Assembly: GCA_039519185.1 (NCBI GenBank)
Contig: CM076849.1
Coordinates: forward strand, 65,640,834-65,704,833
Direction: 5' to 3'
DNA: 64,000 nt
Source of the DNA: Astragalus membranaceus
Taxonomy: Eukaryota; Streptophyta; Magnoliopsida; Fabales; Fabaceae
Translations under genes and position numbers: made by a program
The notes under the pieces: model-generated
The model's database searches: none
The model's input: only the letters and a program-made list of their open reading frames with translations
Told to the model about the DNA's origin: nothing
In this document: one piece after another, positions 42,283 through 53,119 of the stretch
Numbering within the stretch: the stretch's first letter is position 1
Layout of the letters: every line of letters starts with the position of its first letter

Positions 42283-42483
42283 TTATAATATAGTTAAATA
42301 TAAATAAATTTCCACTACGTTATTTTAGAAAAAAAGATGAATTTTTTTATGATGTTTGAAACAAAATAATTCATTTTAATGTATTTTTTATTATATCCGT
42401 TACAATTGATTTATTTATTTAGAAATGAAAACACAATCTCTATATATAAATCCTGGTTTCATATTCAAACCATTTTGGCTACC

Positions 42484-42725
42484 ACGCAATGTGAACACAA
42501 AGATGGCTTACTTATATCAATGTGAACACAAACATTGTTCACTTGTTATACTTGTATTGCTTGCAGTGTAGCTTGCTCTATGACAAAGTCTTCTTGCAAA
42601 CCTACTGCTATAACACAAATGCAATGTGAACACAATCAACTTTATGGGACAAAGGTTACACAATTGCAATGCCACCTCCTCCTCCTGGTTTCGATTTTTT
42701 AAAACAACAATGTGAATGTGAACAC
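42484..42725 (+). repeat. CAATGTGAACAC repeats at the Helitron 5' end
   Basis: AATGTGAACAC occurs at about 42488, 42519 and 42612, with a variant AATGTGAATGTGAACAC near 42708. Confidence 0.75.
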
Positions 42726-43324
42726 TTCCAATTATCACTTCTCATACAACATCAGATTCAAAAAAAAATTGAATCTATCTCTCATCTTCTTTCTTTCTTT
42801 CTTCATACCATCTTCCTTTCACTTCCCCTTCTCCCTAAAAATGTTTATTCCCCCTTCCCTCTTTCTTCAATCTAGCTTCTATTCACCGCTACTTTCTTCA
42901 TTTTTCTTCCTCCAGTTTACACACAGAAGGCAGAAGACATATTGTGCAGGCAAGAGACATTTGGATCTCTCCTTCTCATCAATCACACCTTCTTTGTTAG
43001 AAATTTCGAAGGTAAATCTAAAAGTTGCAGCAGCTTCTATTTCATTTTCATCTTCTCCTCTGTTAGAAATTTATGTTAATGCTACATTAGTACCATTTCG
43101 CAGCTCTCACTCCGACGATCACACCAATTGAATTGCCGCCTCAACACCTGCGACGACCACACCATTTGGATCGCCGCCTCAACACCGACAAGACCCTATA
43201 ATGTTATGGCCATAAACTGCTGCACACATTGGGTTTCACTCTCAACAATTTGAATATCTTTAGGACACATGCCCATTTTTCTGTTAATATACTGTTTTGG
43301 AGTAGTGTGAAGGATACATGTCAA

Positions 43325-43606
43325 AATAGAGATTTTTTTGAGAAGATACTCAAGGAGCCAAGAGTCCCGCAAAGAATGAATACCTTTTCTATACCTACAG
43401 CAGCTTAAAAGTATCATTTCGAACACTAATGTCATCCTTCAGCAGTACTTTTGGTGTGGATTATGTTACAGCATTAGCAATTCAGAGACGAAATAATTTA
43501 AAGCACGTTTTGGTTTTAAGATTATTCATCAATCTTCAAGCTAATGGATGGTATCTAATTTTGTTATCCAGAGAGCACAGAAGACAGAACACATCAAGAT
43601 GCCACC
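43325..43606 (+). pseudogene. Possible B3-domain gene fragment, part 1
   Basis: Pieces in changing frames follow the order of a plant B3 DNA-binding domain: FFEKILKEP...FSIPTA, then ANGWYLILLSRE. Past the solo LTR the fragment continues at 46675. Decayed, with frameshifts and stops. The match is by pattern only. Confidence 0.35.
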
Positions 43607-46600
43607 TGTAACACCCCGGTATTTCTTTAACAAAGAAACACCTAAATATACAATTTGGCATAAATCAGAGTATAAAAATTCTTGTTCAGATATACATCTT
43701 TACAAGAAACAGCGAAAACTATAAAAATAACATGATACAAGTTCGAGTCATAAGACCAAATACAGAGACTACATCAGAAGAATCGAAGACATAGATGGAA
43801 GATTACATCTCCGACATCTCCTCGAGCCTGACGACTAACTGTGTCGCATGCTGTCCTTATAACCTGTTCTCTGTAAAAACAATAAATATGGATTGGGTGA
43901 GACAACTTGTCTCAGTGAGTTCTACCGGACCCCTCACAATCACTTGGTTCAATTATGAAAATCGTTGCAACATAGTTTACTTTATAAACTATTTGCGTCA
44001 ATATATATAACTAGCCCAATTACCGACCGTGCATACAAACCAACAATCTCGGTAATGAAGTACTATTATATATTATTAAGCCTCATTGATTAATTTATAA
44101 CCATTCACTTACCAAACGAAACCCGACCGTGCATACAAACCACAATCTCGGAGAATCGTGAAACTAACTTAGCATAAATCGGCCGTGCATACAAACCAAC
44201 AATCCCGATAACCCACGAATTGACCACGCCAAAACGTATCCAGGGCCTAGGTAAGGGGTCATGACTACCCTCCCTAGTATGCTACTTGTCGGGTTGTCAC
44301 CCAACGCGATATATATGACAATACATATCAATTCTCGAGAGTTAGATAATTTATATCTTTTCGATCACCAAAGGATCAATCACATAAGCCTTTTAGATAA
44401 TTTATATCTTTATCGATCTATAACCCGTTTAGATGAATTCAATAGTTAGACATCCGGCATTATAATAACTATACAATTTAACATATATAAATGTATATTC
44501 AGTCCATCCATTCAATAGGCGTACCCACACGTGTACTAAGTTTCGGTTTTCAAAACCATTTGTCTTCACAAGACTTCTCAAAATCATGAGTTAAACTCTT
44601 TCAAAATAGAGCATTTCAGAATTCAAATCACACCTTTAAATAGGGTTTTTAATAAGCTTCAAAACGCAACTGAAAACACTTCCATCGGACCACCGGATCA
44701 AAAGTTATAGCAAAAACAATTTCAATTAGGTTTGCTGAAAATTTACACTGCGTCGCGACGCGGACAGGGTCCGTTGCGACGCGAAATTACACAGAACCAA
44801 AATCTTTGAAAAATTTTGACATGGTCGCGTCGCGACAGACACGGGTCGCGACGCGATGGACACCAGAAGGTTAAAAAATTCAGCTGTTTCGAAAACAGTT
44901 TTCTCCCGATTCGATCCCACTTTATACCGAGACTTCCCATGAGCCCCGAGACTTGAAAACAGAAGTTTATCGATAATATTCGGACCATATTCCAGCACAT
45001 AACCAGGGTATAGATATATGTATTTTCTTATAAATCGTAAAATAGCGTTTTCCGACGAAAACGGATTTTGACTCGATAAAACGTTTCTCGGTTTCAGAGT
45101 TTTCGAAGATCGAACATATACCATAGTACTGAAAACAAAACCATTTCAGAATATCAATTTAACCCTATCCGTGAGTAGAACTCACCCGGTTGACGATCTC
45201 GCGGGGAAACACACTGGAGCACGAGCGATCGGACCGTAATCAATCGAACAATCCTCGTAGTCACGTACTCGCATCGAACTTGGTCAGGACTCGAGACAGC
45301 AACCTCCACTGCTCCTATCTAATCCCAGTAACTCCGACACATTTATCGATACTGACTTCTTTTTCCGGTGCATAGAATTTGCATCCCTCGTGACTTGGCA
45401 ACTCGAACTCCAAACCCGACGAGTAAACATTTCCAGTTCTTCTTTCTGTTTTCCAGCAACAGTTTGCAGATTTGCAACTGCCATATCTATGTCAATTCGC
45501 AACCAAACTCCTTCAAATCAGTGCCTATTCTGAAGAGGATTTTGTCTACTTTCTGATGGAGGAAGATTCACACGCATGCATGCAGTAATCTGGGAGTTAT
45601 CATCGAAACAATAGGACTCGTTCGGCACAGTGCCTGATTCTAAATCCGAAACTTGTGAACATGATATATCTCTCATTTCTCCATGAAATCATACGGTTCT
45701 TGTGCCCAAAATGAAGAGCTTTTGTCTACTTTTCAGAGAAACAAAAATCGTGATCATAGGAGCTGTGTACTGGGAGATACACTCCAATCACTGAAGGGTA
45801 CCAACACTGTTTTTTACCGAGAAATTCTGATGAACTTAGATCATCAACTTCCATCACTTGCTACTTCGAACTTGAGCTTCCAAACAGCAACCCCTTCAAG
45901 ACTGAGACTGAAGCAATGACCTCAAAGGATTGGACCACTCCCAAATTCGAAATGAAAGCATAAAACTCCAACTCCCTACTGTCAACTGAACATGCAACCA
46001 TAGCAACTTCAGAATTCCTCCATCTTCATCATTGGAGCTTCAAAACAGAAAAAGGGATTGAGAGATAGGGAGAGAATCAGTTTCTGAAAATGGTTCCATT
46101 GAACTCAGAATCGAAAATGGAGTGGGATGAATGTTGAATCACTTACATGCAAATGAGATTGAGAATTCTCCCTCCACCTTCCTTCCCCCTAGATCGCGAC
46201 CTCTCCCTCTCCTTCCTTCTGTTCTGTTCCAGCAAACCTATTAAATCTCAGAATGATGATGAGGTTCTGATTTAAGGAGCTGAGGGAGTGTTGGTGAGTA
46301 AAAGGACTAAAGTGCCCTTATGCCCAATTCCACTAAATCCTTCCTCTAAATTCTCCTATCATTCTCTACTCCCTTTTCTCTTTTTTAGCTCTTCTAAAGA
46401 TTTGGAAATGAGTAAGTGTGGAAAGAGAGGCGAGACTGAGAGAGGACTCAGCATTAAGTGGCTGATTCATTTAAAAGGGAAAAAGACAGATTTGCCCTTC
46501 AGCCCAAATCCTTCAATTAAATTATAATTAACCCATAATTTGAGGGGGATTAAAATACTGTGACAATTTCCTCGACTATTAATCCCCGAGACACGACCAA

Positions 46601-46669
46601 TTATTCTCACAAATAATTACTCGGTCTTAGGCATCATAGTACGAGTCTTTAAAAATTAGGGATGTTACA
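43607..46669 (-). mobile_element. Solo LTR, Tekay-related family (3063 bp)
   Basis: TGTAACACCCC...GATGTTACA ends with the perfect 5-bp duplication CCACC (43602-43606 and 46670-46674), and no internal retroelement sequence. Its left part resembles the Tekay LTR in minus orientation (AATCAGAGT.T.AAAATT; ATCAAAAGTTATAGC...CTGAAAAT), and it carries a TCGCGACGCG-type array at 44751-44858 where the Tekay LTR has GGCGCC. The phrase CGTGCATACAAACCA is repeated three times at 44021-44210. It formed by recombination between two LTRs of a full element. Confidence 0.85.
44751..44858 (-). repeat. TCGCGACGCG palindrome array in the solo LTR
   Basis: GCGTCGCGACGCG, TTGCGACGCG, TCGCGTCGCGACAG and GGTCGCGACGCG lie within 108 bases of otherwise AT-rich DNA. 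Confidence 0.85.
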
Positions 46670-46674
46670 CCACC

Positions 46675-46765
46675 ATAAATCATATTGTCTCTGTTAGATT
46701 TAGATCAGGTTGGTCTTCATTCTTTAAAGCTAACGGGTCAAGGTTTTCTTTTGGTGTGGATTTTT
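46675..46765 (+). pseudogene. Possible B3-domain gene fragment, part 2
   Basis: IVSVRFRSGWSSFFKANGSR followed by FSFGVDFCLIF has the GW..F...N....G....F pattern that ends a B3 domain. It directly continues the fragment left of the solo LTR once one CCACC is discounted. Confidence 0.35.
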
Positions 46766-47202
46766 GTTTAATTTTTTATTTGTCTTGGTTTAGTGGCTTT
46801 TTGTGTTTTGCTTCTTCATGTGAATGGTAAAACTTGCTATGAGCTAAATTTTTGATTTTTTGAATTACTGAAGATATGGAAGTCAAAGCCGCAACAGCGT
46901 ATATGAATCCACCAAATGCATATAACTATATTATTTTGAGTTTCCTACTGATAACTATATGACTTGCTTGGCTTTGGGAGCTTCCAATGGTATGTCCATC
47001 TTTGGCTTGATTATAGTTCTGTTTTAAATTATAGGAAAAATATACTATACATATAAGTCTATAACTATCAGCATAAAAAGAGATATTGCTGAAATGAGTT
47101 TCATAGGTTAAGCCTTATTGTTCTTTCTTTTATAAGAGAGTGATCGAAATAAGGATTGATTTGCACTTAATTGGTATGCTTTTAACTCATCGGTTGGAGT
47201 TT
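46766..47202. other. Helitron interior without a recognised gene
   Basis: AT-rich sequence with short open stretches and no motif I can name. Somewhere before 47203 it meets the truncated 3' end of the copia element. Confidence 0.4.
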
Positions 47203-48141
47203 TTATTCAATAACTGCAAAGGAAGCAGCCATGTACTCTGCTTCACAGGAGGATAGTGCTACAATGCTTTGCTTCTTCGAGCACCGTGAGATGGGTGTCG
47301 TTTCATACATGAAGACATACCCACTTGTACTCTTTCGATCATTCTTGTCTCCACTCCAGTCGGAGTCAGTGTAACCAAACACTCCAGCATCATTCTTCGA
47401 CTCAGACTTGCTAGGGAATAGAATACCATAACTTTGTGTTCCCTTTATATACCTTAGTACTCTTTTGGCAGCTACTAGATGAGAGTTTTTCGGCTTCTCC
47501 ATGAATCTGCTGATCATTCCGACACTAAACATAATGTCAGGTCGAGTGTTGCACAGATACCTCAGGGAACCCACAATCTGTTTGAAGAGGGTGGCATCTA
47601 CTTCAATCCTTTCATCATCTTTCGACGGCTTGCTGCTTGTGTCTGCTGGTGTCGAAACCTCCTTGCAATTGATCATGTCGAATCGGTTCAGGATATCAGC
47701 TGCATACTTCGACTGATGCAGAAATATTCCCTTACTTGTCTTTGTAAATTCCATTCCCAAGAAATATGATAGATGTCCTAGATCACTCATTTCGAACTCA
47801 GACATCATCACTTTCTTAAAAACTTCGACTTCGACTTCATTGCTACCAGTTACTAGTAGATCATCTACATACAGGCACATCAACTGAGTCGAAGTTCCAT
47901 TCTTCTTCACATATACTCCATGTTCATTGGTGCATCTAATGAACTTTTGAGCTAAGAGAAAAGCATCAATTCTCTTATTCCATGCCCTTGGGGCTTGCTT
48001 GAGTCCATATAGGGCTTTCTCAAGCTTAAAAACCATGTCTTCTTGACCCTTCAACTCAAAACCAGGTTGTTGACAAACATAGACTTCCTCCTCTAGAGGT
48101 CCATTAAGAAATGCTGACTTTACATCTAGTTGATGTAGGGG
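47203..48141 (-). pseudogene. pol: Copia reverse transcriptase and RNase H
   Basis: Continues the polyprotein after a TGA at 48142-48144. LDVKSAFLNGPLEEEVYV, KALYGLKQAPRAWNKRIDAF, the active site CLYVDDLLVTGS and GHLSYFLGMEF give the RT. RNase H follows (FGYTDSDWSGDKNDRKSTSG, SKKQSIVALSSCEAEYMAAS). It stops shortly after the Glu-containing block, so the RNase H end is missing. RT catalytic Asps are intact. Confidence 0.9.
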
Positions 48142-49560
48142 TCATCCTCTATGACTTGCCAATGCTACTACCAATCTTATGGTTTCGATCCTGGCTACTG
48201 GAGCAAAGACCTCATTGAAATCCAAACCAGGTTTCTGCAGGAACCCTTTGGCTACTAGCCTGGCCTTATACTTGGCCACTTCTCCATTGGGCTTGACTTT
48301 GGTCTTGTAGACCCATTTCACGCCTATAGCTTTCTTTTGCCTTGGAAGTTCGACTAGCTTCCAAGTGCCATTCTTTTCGATTGACTTCAGCTCATCAATC
48401 ATTGCTTCCTTCCACTGCTTGTGACTAAGAGCTTCTTCCAGGCTCACTGGCTCTGCTTCAGCCATTAATGCAAAGTGTGTCAGGTCTCCCTCTGCTATAA
48501 CAGCAGAATCTGGGAATGTGTCGAATCCTTCTAGCCTCACTGATCTCTGCCTTTCCCTCTGTGACCTTCTGACAGGTTCGACAGCAATGGGTTCTTCAGG
48601 TTCTTCAGTTTCAGCCTCTTCATTTTGATCATTCAGATCATGAACTTCGTCGAAGCCCATTATTGTAGGTTTCTCACAGCCTTCTTCCCAGTTCCAATGT
48701 TTCGACTCATCTACTACGACATCTCTGCTTTTCACCATTTTCTTCTGCACAGGATCATACAGTTTGTATGCTCCTGTCGAATGATAGCCAACAAGAATCA
48801 TTTGTTGTGCTCTATCATCCAACTTGCTTCTTAGTTGCTCAGGGACATGTCTATAGCATAATGAGCCAATTATTCTGAGATGCTTGACACTTGGCTTTCT
48901 TCCTAACCACGCTTCCTCAGGTGTCTTCCCAATCAGCCTCTTTGTGGGGCATTTGTTCAGAATGTATACAGCTGTGGCTACAAGTTCTCCCCATAAACTA
49001 TGAGGTAGCTTCTTCTCCTTCAACATGCTTCTTACCATGTTGAGGATGGTCCTGTTTTTCCTCTCAGCTGTTCCATTATGCTGAGGCGTGTAAGGTGAAA
49101 TGACTTCATGTACAATGCCTTCATTTTCACAGAATTTTACAAATTCATGTGAATTGTACTCACCACCTCCATCAGTTCTAAGGGTTTTGATCGCACATTC
49201 ACTCTGCTTCTCAATCATTACCTTAAACCTTTTGAATATTACAAGTACTTCACTCTTCCTTTTGATCAAATACACCCAGGTCATTCTAGTGTATTCATCA
49301 ATGAAGGTGACAAAGTACTTGTTTCCTCCTAATGAACTGTCTTCGAAAGGGCCACAAACATCAGAGACTATCACCTCTAACTTCTTCTCTGCTCTGCTAG
49401 GTACTTCTGATTTAAATGAGTTTCTTGGTTGCTTCGACTTGCAGCAACTCTCACATACTTCGACAGGTACCTTTACTGCAGGCAACCCATGAACCATCTT
49501 CTTTTCATGTAGTTGACTCAAGCTTTTGAAGTTTAGGTGGCCAAATCTTCTGTGCCACTT
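48142..49560 (-). pseudogene. pol: Copia integrase and RT start
   Basis: The zinc-binding GAG-pre-integrase block begins just after a TAG at 49561-49563 (WHRRFGHLNF, then CESCCKSK). The core has Asp in VIVSDVCGPFE, Asp in LRTDGGGEYNS and Glu in HNGTAERKNR. An acidic linker precedes QWKEAMIDELKSIEKNGTW and the RT start KWVYKTKVKPNGEVAKYKAR. It ends at the TGA at 48142. Both stops next to this segment are consistent with single changes from TGG codons. Confidence 0.9.
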
Positions 49561-50400
49561 CTAGTGCTCCTCTTCGACAGTAGTTTTGAGGCATTTCTCT
49601 TCGACTAATTGCAGCTTGATCTTGAAGGTTCTGTTACTTTGCATCAACACCTTCAAGATTATCTTCTTGTTTGAGTCGAATAAGCTGAGACTATTATCAC
49701 CCATTTCGACAGTGAATTTCTTCTCAATCATCTGCCCAATACTCAGCAGATTGCTCCTCATATTTGGTACATAGAATACCTCTTGAATGTAGCACCATTT
49801 TCCATCTTTCGACAGGAATTTTATGGTACCAATTCCTTTTGCAGTGACTCTGCTATTATCAGCAAACCTTATTCTTTTGCTGATTTTCTTCAATTCGACA
49901 AACCACTCCTTGTGACAGCACATGTGGTTTGAGCATCCTGTGTCGAGATACCATTCGACAGACTTATCTTCAGTCGAATTTGTATCTGCCTTCAGCAATA
50001 GTAATTCTGGGTCAATAGCTATCATGAATGATAATTCTTCGTCATCGTTGCTGGCAATGTTGGAGGCATCACCAGTGTTACCACTTCCCTGCCACACACA
50101 CATTGCACAAGTATTTTGAGCATCACAAGTGTATCCACTTATACAAGTGTTCCCACTGTTTTGCTCGCTACTTTCAGCAACTTCTTCATTGAGATGAATC
50201 TCATCTTTGACTGCCATTAGCATTAACCCATCTGAGTCAGAATCTGTGTCACTATCATCTGCAAATTTGGCTTCGGCATCTTTGTTTCTAGGAATTTTCT
50301 TGTTTTTACACTTGTTTTTATAATGCCCAAATTGCTGACAGTTATAACACTGCACTTTCGACAGGTCTCCCTTCTTCTTGTCGAAATATCCTTGCTCTTT
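49561..50400 (-). pseudogene. pol: Copia Gag end and protease
   Basis: The zinc knuckle CYNCQQFGHYKNKC is followed by an acidic linker and the aspartic protease: WYLDTGCSNHMCCHKEWF (active site DTG), IRFADNSRVTAKGIGTI and FYVPNMRSNLLSIGQM. In frame with the Gag upstream across a TAG at 50401-50403. Confidence 0.9.
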
Positions 50401-51132
50401 CTACTTACTGCTTGATCCTTTTTCTTTACCCTTCTCCTTTTTGTTGTTTGCCTTCCAATTTTTCTTAGAGGAGTATGATAGTAAGGCTTGTTCAGTTTCT
50501 TTCTCTGAACTTCTCTGCCTTATTCTCAATTCATGAGTCTCTAAGGAACCCTGAAGTTCATCTAACTTCAACGTATCTAGGTCCTTGGATTCTTCGATAG
50601 CAGTGACAACATAGTCGAATTCCTGGGTTAAGGATCTGAGCACCTTTTCAACTTTATTTGATTCAGTCACAGTTTCACCATTTTCTTTCATTTTTTTTGT
50701 TAGAGCTACTAACCTCGTAATGAATTCTCCAATTGATTCTCCATCTGTCATTTTCAAGGCCTCGTACTGTTTCCTGAGCGACTGAAGACGTATCTTCTTT
50801 AGTCTATCTGCTCCTCCATACGAGTTCTTGAGGATGTCCCATGCTGCCTTTGCTGACTCACTGTCGATGATCAGGTTCAGGACATTGGAATCAACACATT
50901 GGTGAATCAAAAACAACCCTTTTCCATCTTTCTTTCTCAGCGAATGGTGGTTGTTCCTCACCGCTTCTGTGGCGTTTGCTGCCAATGGTGGAACACAATC
51001 ATTCACGACATCAGGTACATCTTGATATCGAAACAGCACCTTCATCTGCGCACACGATCGTTCATAGTCCTTTCCGTCAAAGATAGGGAGGTTCCCTGGA
51101 ATGCCTCCACCAGAGTTGACTCGCGCTGCCAT
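50401..51132 (-). pseudogene. gag: Copia Gag
   Basis: ATG 51132 is chosen because the open frame upstream of it covers the primer-binding site and LTR. LPIFDGKDYERSCAQMKVLF starts the capsid; AKAAWDILKNSYGGADRLKK, LRKQYEALKMTDGESIGEF and ALTKKMKENGE are the UBN2/retrotran_gag_2 blocks, followed by a Lys-rich tail. It ends at the TAG at 50401-50403 just before the zinc knuckle, so nucleic-acid binding is separated from the capsid. Confidence 0.9.
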
Positions 51133-51167
51133 GAATCTTGATAGATTTTTGTAAGGATCTAACAAGC

Positions 51168-51179
51168 TATTGATACCAG
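51168..51179 (-). promoter_or_regulatory. Primer-binding site, copia element
   Basis: On the minus strand CTGGTATCAATAGC near the LTR end contains TGGTATCA, the core of the initiator tRNA-Met site. Confidence 0.65.
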
Positions 51180-51181
51180 TT

Positions 51182-51323
51182 TGTTGGGGATAAACACGTG
51201 AAAGGGAGAAGAAAAGGAAGTGGCGGCGCAAAGGTGTCAGAGAATGATTAGGGCAATATCAATGGAATAGTAAAAGCTGCACAGATTTTCATAAAAGTAG
51301 GGTACAAATTACATATTACTAGC

Positions 51324-51365
<42 letters not shown>

Positions 51366-51502
51366 AAATAGGCCCATAATTTCGACCAGCCCATTTCGAC
51401 TATGTTACTAACTACACCTATGTTTATTACAAGCAATAAAATTACAAGGTATATCTCAATAGTAAATGTCTAATTAATGTACATCTAACTGATTTTACGG
51501 CA
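51182..51502 (-). mobile_element. Copia 5' LTR (about 321 bp)
   Basis: On the minus strand TGCCGTAAAATC to TTATCCCCAACA, with TG...CA ends. It contains a TA microsatellite (51323-51360). The outer edge is inferred, since the second LTR is missing. Confidence 0.6.
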
Positions 51503-51562
51503 GTCCCCTTACTTTGTATAATTGCTATGAAAATTGATAAGTCTACCCTTTTACTTGGCAGT

Positions 51563-51645
51563 GCTGCAAGATACCAAGCAGCAATTCCTGCATTCTACAC
51601 AACTATCATATTCCCATTTCTTTTTGCAATGTTCTTTGGGAGTTT
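51563..51645 (+). pseudogene. V-ATPase subunit a gene fragment in the Helitron
   Basis: Reads AARYQAAIPAFYTTIIFPFL followed by FAMFFG, matching the conserved membrane-domain start of vacuolar H+-ATPase subunit a (ARYQ..NP..YT...FPFLFA.MFG). Only this exon piece is recognisable; the Gly-Asp-Trp that should follow is absent. It is probably a captured fragment, without function as it stands. Confidence 0.6.
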
Positions 51646-52254
51646 TATGTTTGTATCTTCTGCCATGGGGTGGTGAAGAGGTTCAATGTGGTGGAACCAA
51701 AATCTCAGCAGAGATTGTTCCAGATTCATCTCATTCCTTTGATGATGAATATATTCCTGATGCTGATAGTAATGGTGATGCTGGCGATGAGACCGCCATA
51801 TTTGTTACATTTGATACATGTTTCTCAAACATCTTTTCTATTCTGAACACTAATTCCTTCCTTTTAATACATGTTCAGGCTTTGCTTACCGTTAAGCTAT
51901 GTAAAGGTGAAACCTCTGTCTCAATGTTCCATTTTGGGTTTATCTGTTGGATGTTTTTGGGTTTGATTTGAAGTTTTAAAATGAATGACGGTATTATAAG
52001 CAGGTTTCAGATTGATTAACAATCGTTAACAATAGTAGGTTTTACCATCATTGATTATCAACGAAATGCACCCTCACATTTATTAACAATTTAAATAAGC
52101 ATATTTTTGTGCATCGCGCAACTAATTATGGAGCCGTTGCACAAATGAACTCACCATGCAACCTATTCCACAACTACTTCAATCTGAATTAGATTATATG
52201 TTGGTCACCATTTTTTGTTACCAAATCTTTGCACCCAATTAATTCCTACCACAC
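51646..52254 (+). other. Helitron 3' interior, gene-like but unrecognised
   Basis: An open frame reads ISAEIVPDSSHSFDDEYIPD and an acidic stretch (51700-51790), which looks like coding DNA from a host gene, but I cannot name it. The rest is AT-rich, with GATTAACAATCGTTAACAAT near 52012. Confidence 0.35.
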
Positions 52255-52283
52255 CCCGTGCATCGCGCGGGTCACTGTCCTAG
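52255..52283 (+). other. Helitron 3' terminal hairpin and CTAG end
   Basis: Stem CCCGTGC (52255-52261) pairs with GCGCGGG (52265-52271) with one G:T, loop ATC. Eight bases later comes CTAG, followed by T. A second CTAG at 52286 makes the exact end uncertain by six bases. Confidence 0.75.
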
Positions 52284-53105
52284 TACTAGTATACAAATAC
52301 TTTTTGAGGTTCCTGCAAAAAAAGATACTTCTTAAGGTTGGATTCAATGTTTGGCATAATAAAAGAATATATTTATATATTGCTTGGTTAATTTAATCTG
52401 TACAAGGAAAAACACAAATGAAAGATTTAAAGTTTTCAAGTAATTACGATGGTGCCATTAATGAAATGGGTTGTTTTCCGTGTGTTTTCTTTTCAAAAAC
52501 ATTAATGAAATGTGTCAAAACCTACTTTTCAAATTAGAGAAACAAAATATTATTGCCTTTGTCGTTTTTATAAGCCAAGTTTTTATGATTTTCATGAATA
52601 TTAAGAAAAGTAGGTTTTGACCAAAAAAAGAAAAGTAGGTTAAAGTGATCAACTTTAATGTGTTCATTTTGGGTATGGATGTCTCTACTATAGATAAGGC
52701 TATCTCTACTTCCTTACCTCAAGAGAAGTGGAGAAGGAAAAATTGTCTCTACTATAGTAGTTATCTAGAGTAGAGATGAAATTAAAAATTGTCTTTAATT
52801 CAACTCTTTCAATTTAACTTAAGTTAAGATGATATAGCAAAATGCTAGCTAACTTAACTAGATATAGCAACTAGATTTATCAAGAACATATATATTTACA
52901 GTTAAAAGTAGGTGAGCATGACATCGGTGATTTGGCAAAAACATGTATAATTACAACAAATTTGAAATTCCTAATGACACAAAGTAATAATAATAAATTA
53001 ACTCTATTCATTAAAACTTCAATAAAGTCCAATTCATATTAAACTATGCTTTACAAAATTGTTGCATATGAGTTGAGGGTTAGCAACCTGTAACTTGTAA
53101 CCAAT
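52284..53105. other. AT-rich spacer without recognised features
   Basis: About 820 bases between the Helitron and the CACTA element. A phrase CTCTACTATAG recurs (about 52683, 52752). No credible ORF or repeat family assigned. Confidence 0.5.
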
Positions 53106-53119
53106 GAACACTAGTGCAA

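Larger units (their letters stand above)
47203..51502 (-). mobile_element. Ty1/copia element, 3'-truncated, lineage uncertain
   Basis: Minus strand: 5' LTR (51182-51502), primer-binding site, one gag-pol frame from 51132 to 47203. The frame ends within RNase H, and no polypurine tract or 3' LTR follows, so the 3' end is lost. Three in-frame stops (50401, 49561, 48142) are the only breaks seen in about 3.9 kb. Confidence 0.85.
42437..52283 (+). mobile_element. Helitron with gene fragments, hosting two LTR elements
   Basis: The 5' end TCTCTATATATAAATCCTGG is preceded by A. The 3' end CTAG (52280-52283) is followed by T, with a 7-bp hairpin CCCGTGC-ATC-GCGCGGG (52255-52271) eight bases upstream: the A|TC...CTAG|T Helitron layout. 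No Rep/helicase ORF is seen, so it is non-autonomous. Its own DNA is 42437-43606, 46670-about 47200 and 51503-52283; the rest is a solo LTR and a copia element. It carries a B3-like and a V-ATPase-like fragment. The 5' end assignment is weaker than the 3' end. Confidence 0.55.

Noticed and set aside
43196..43435. 79-codon minus-strand frame opposite the B3-like fragment
   Set aside because: Shadow frame; the plus strand gives the more gene-like pattern and no domain appears on the minus strand.
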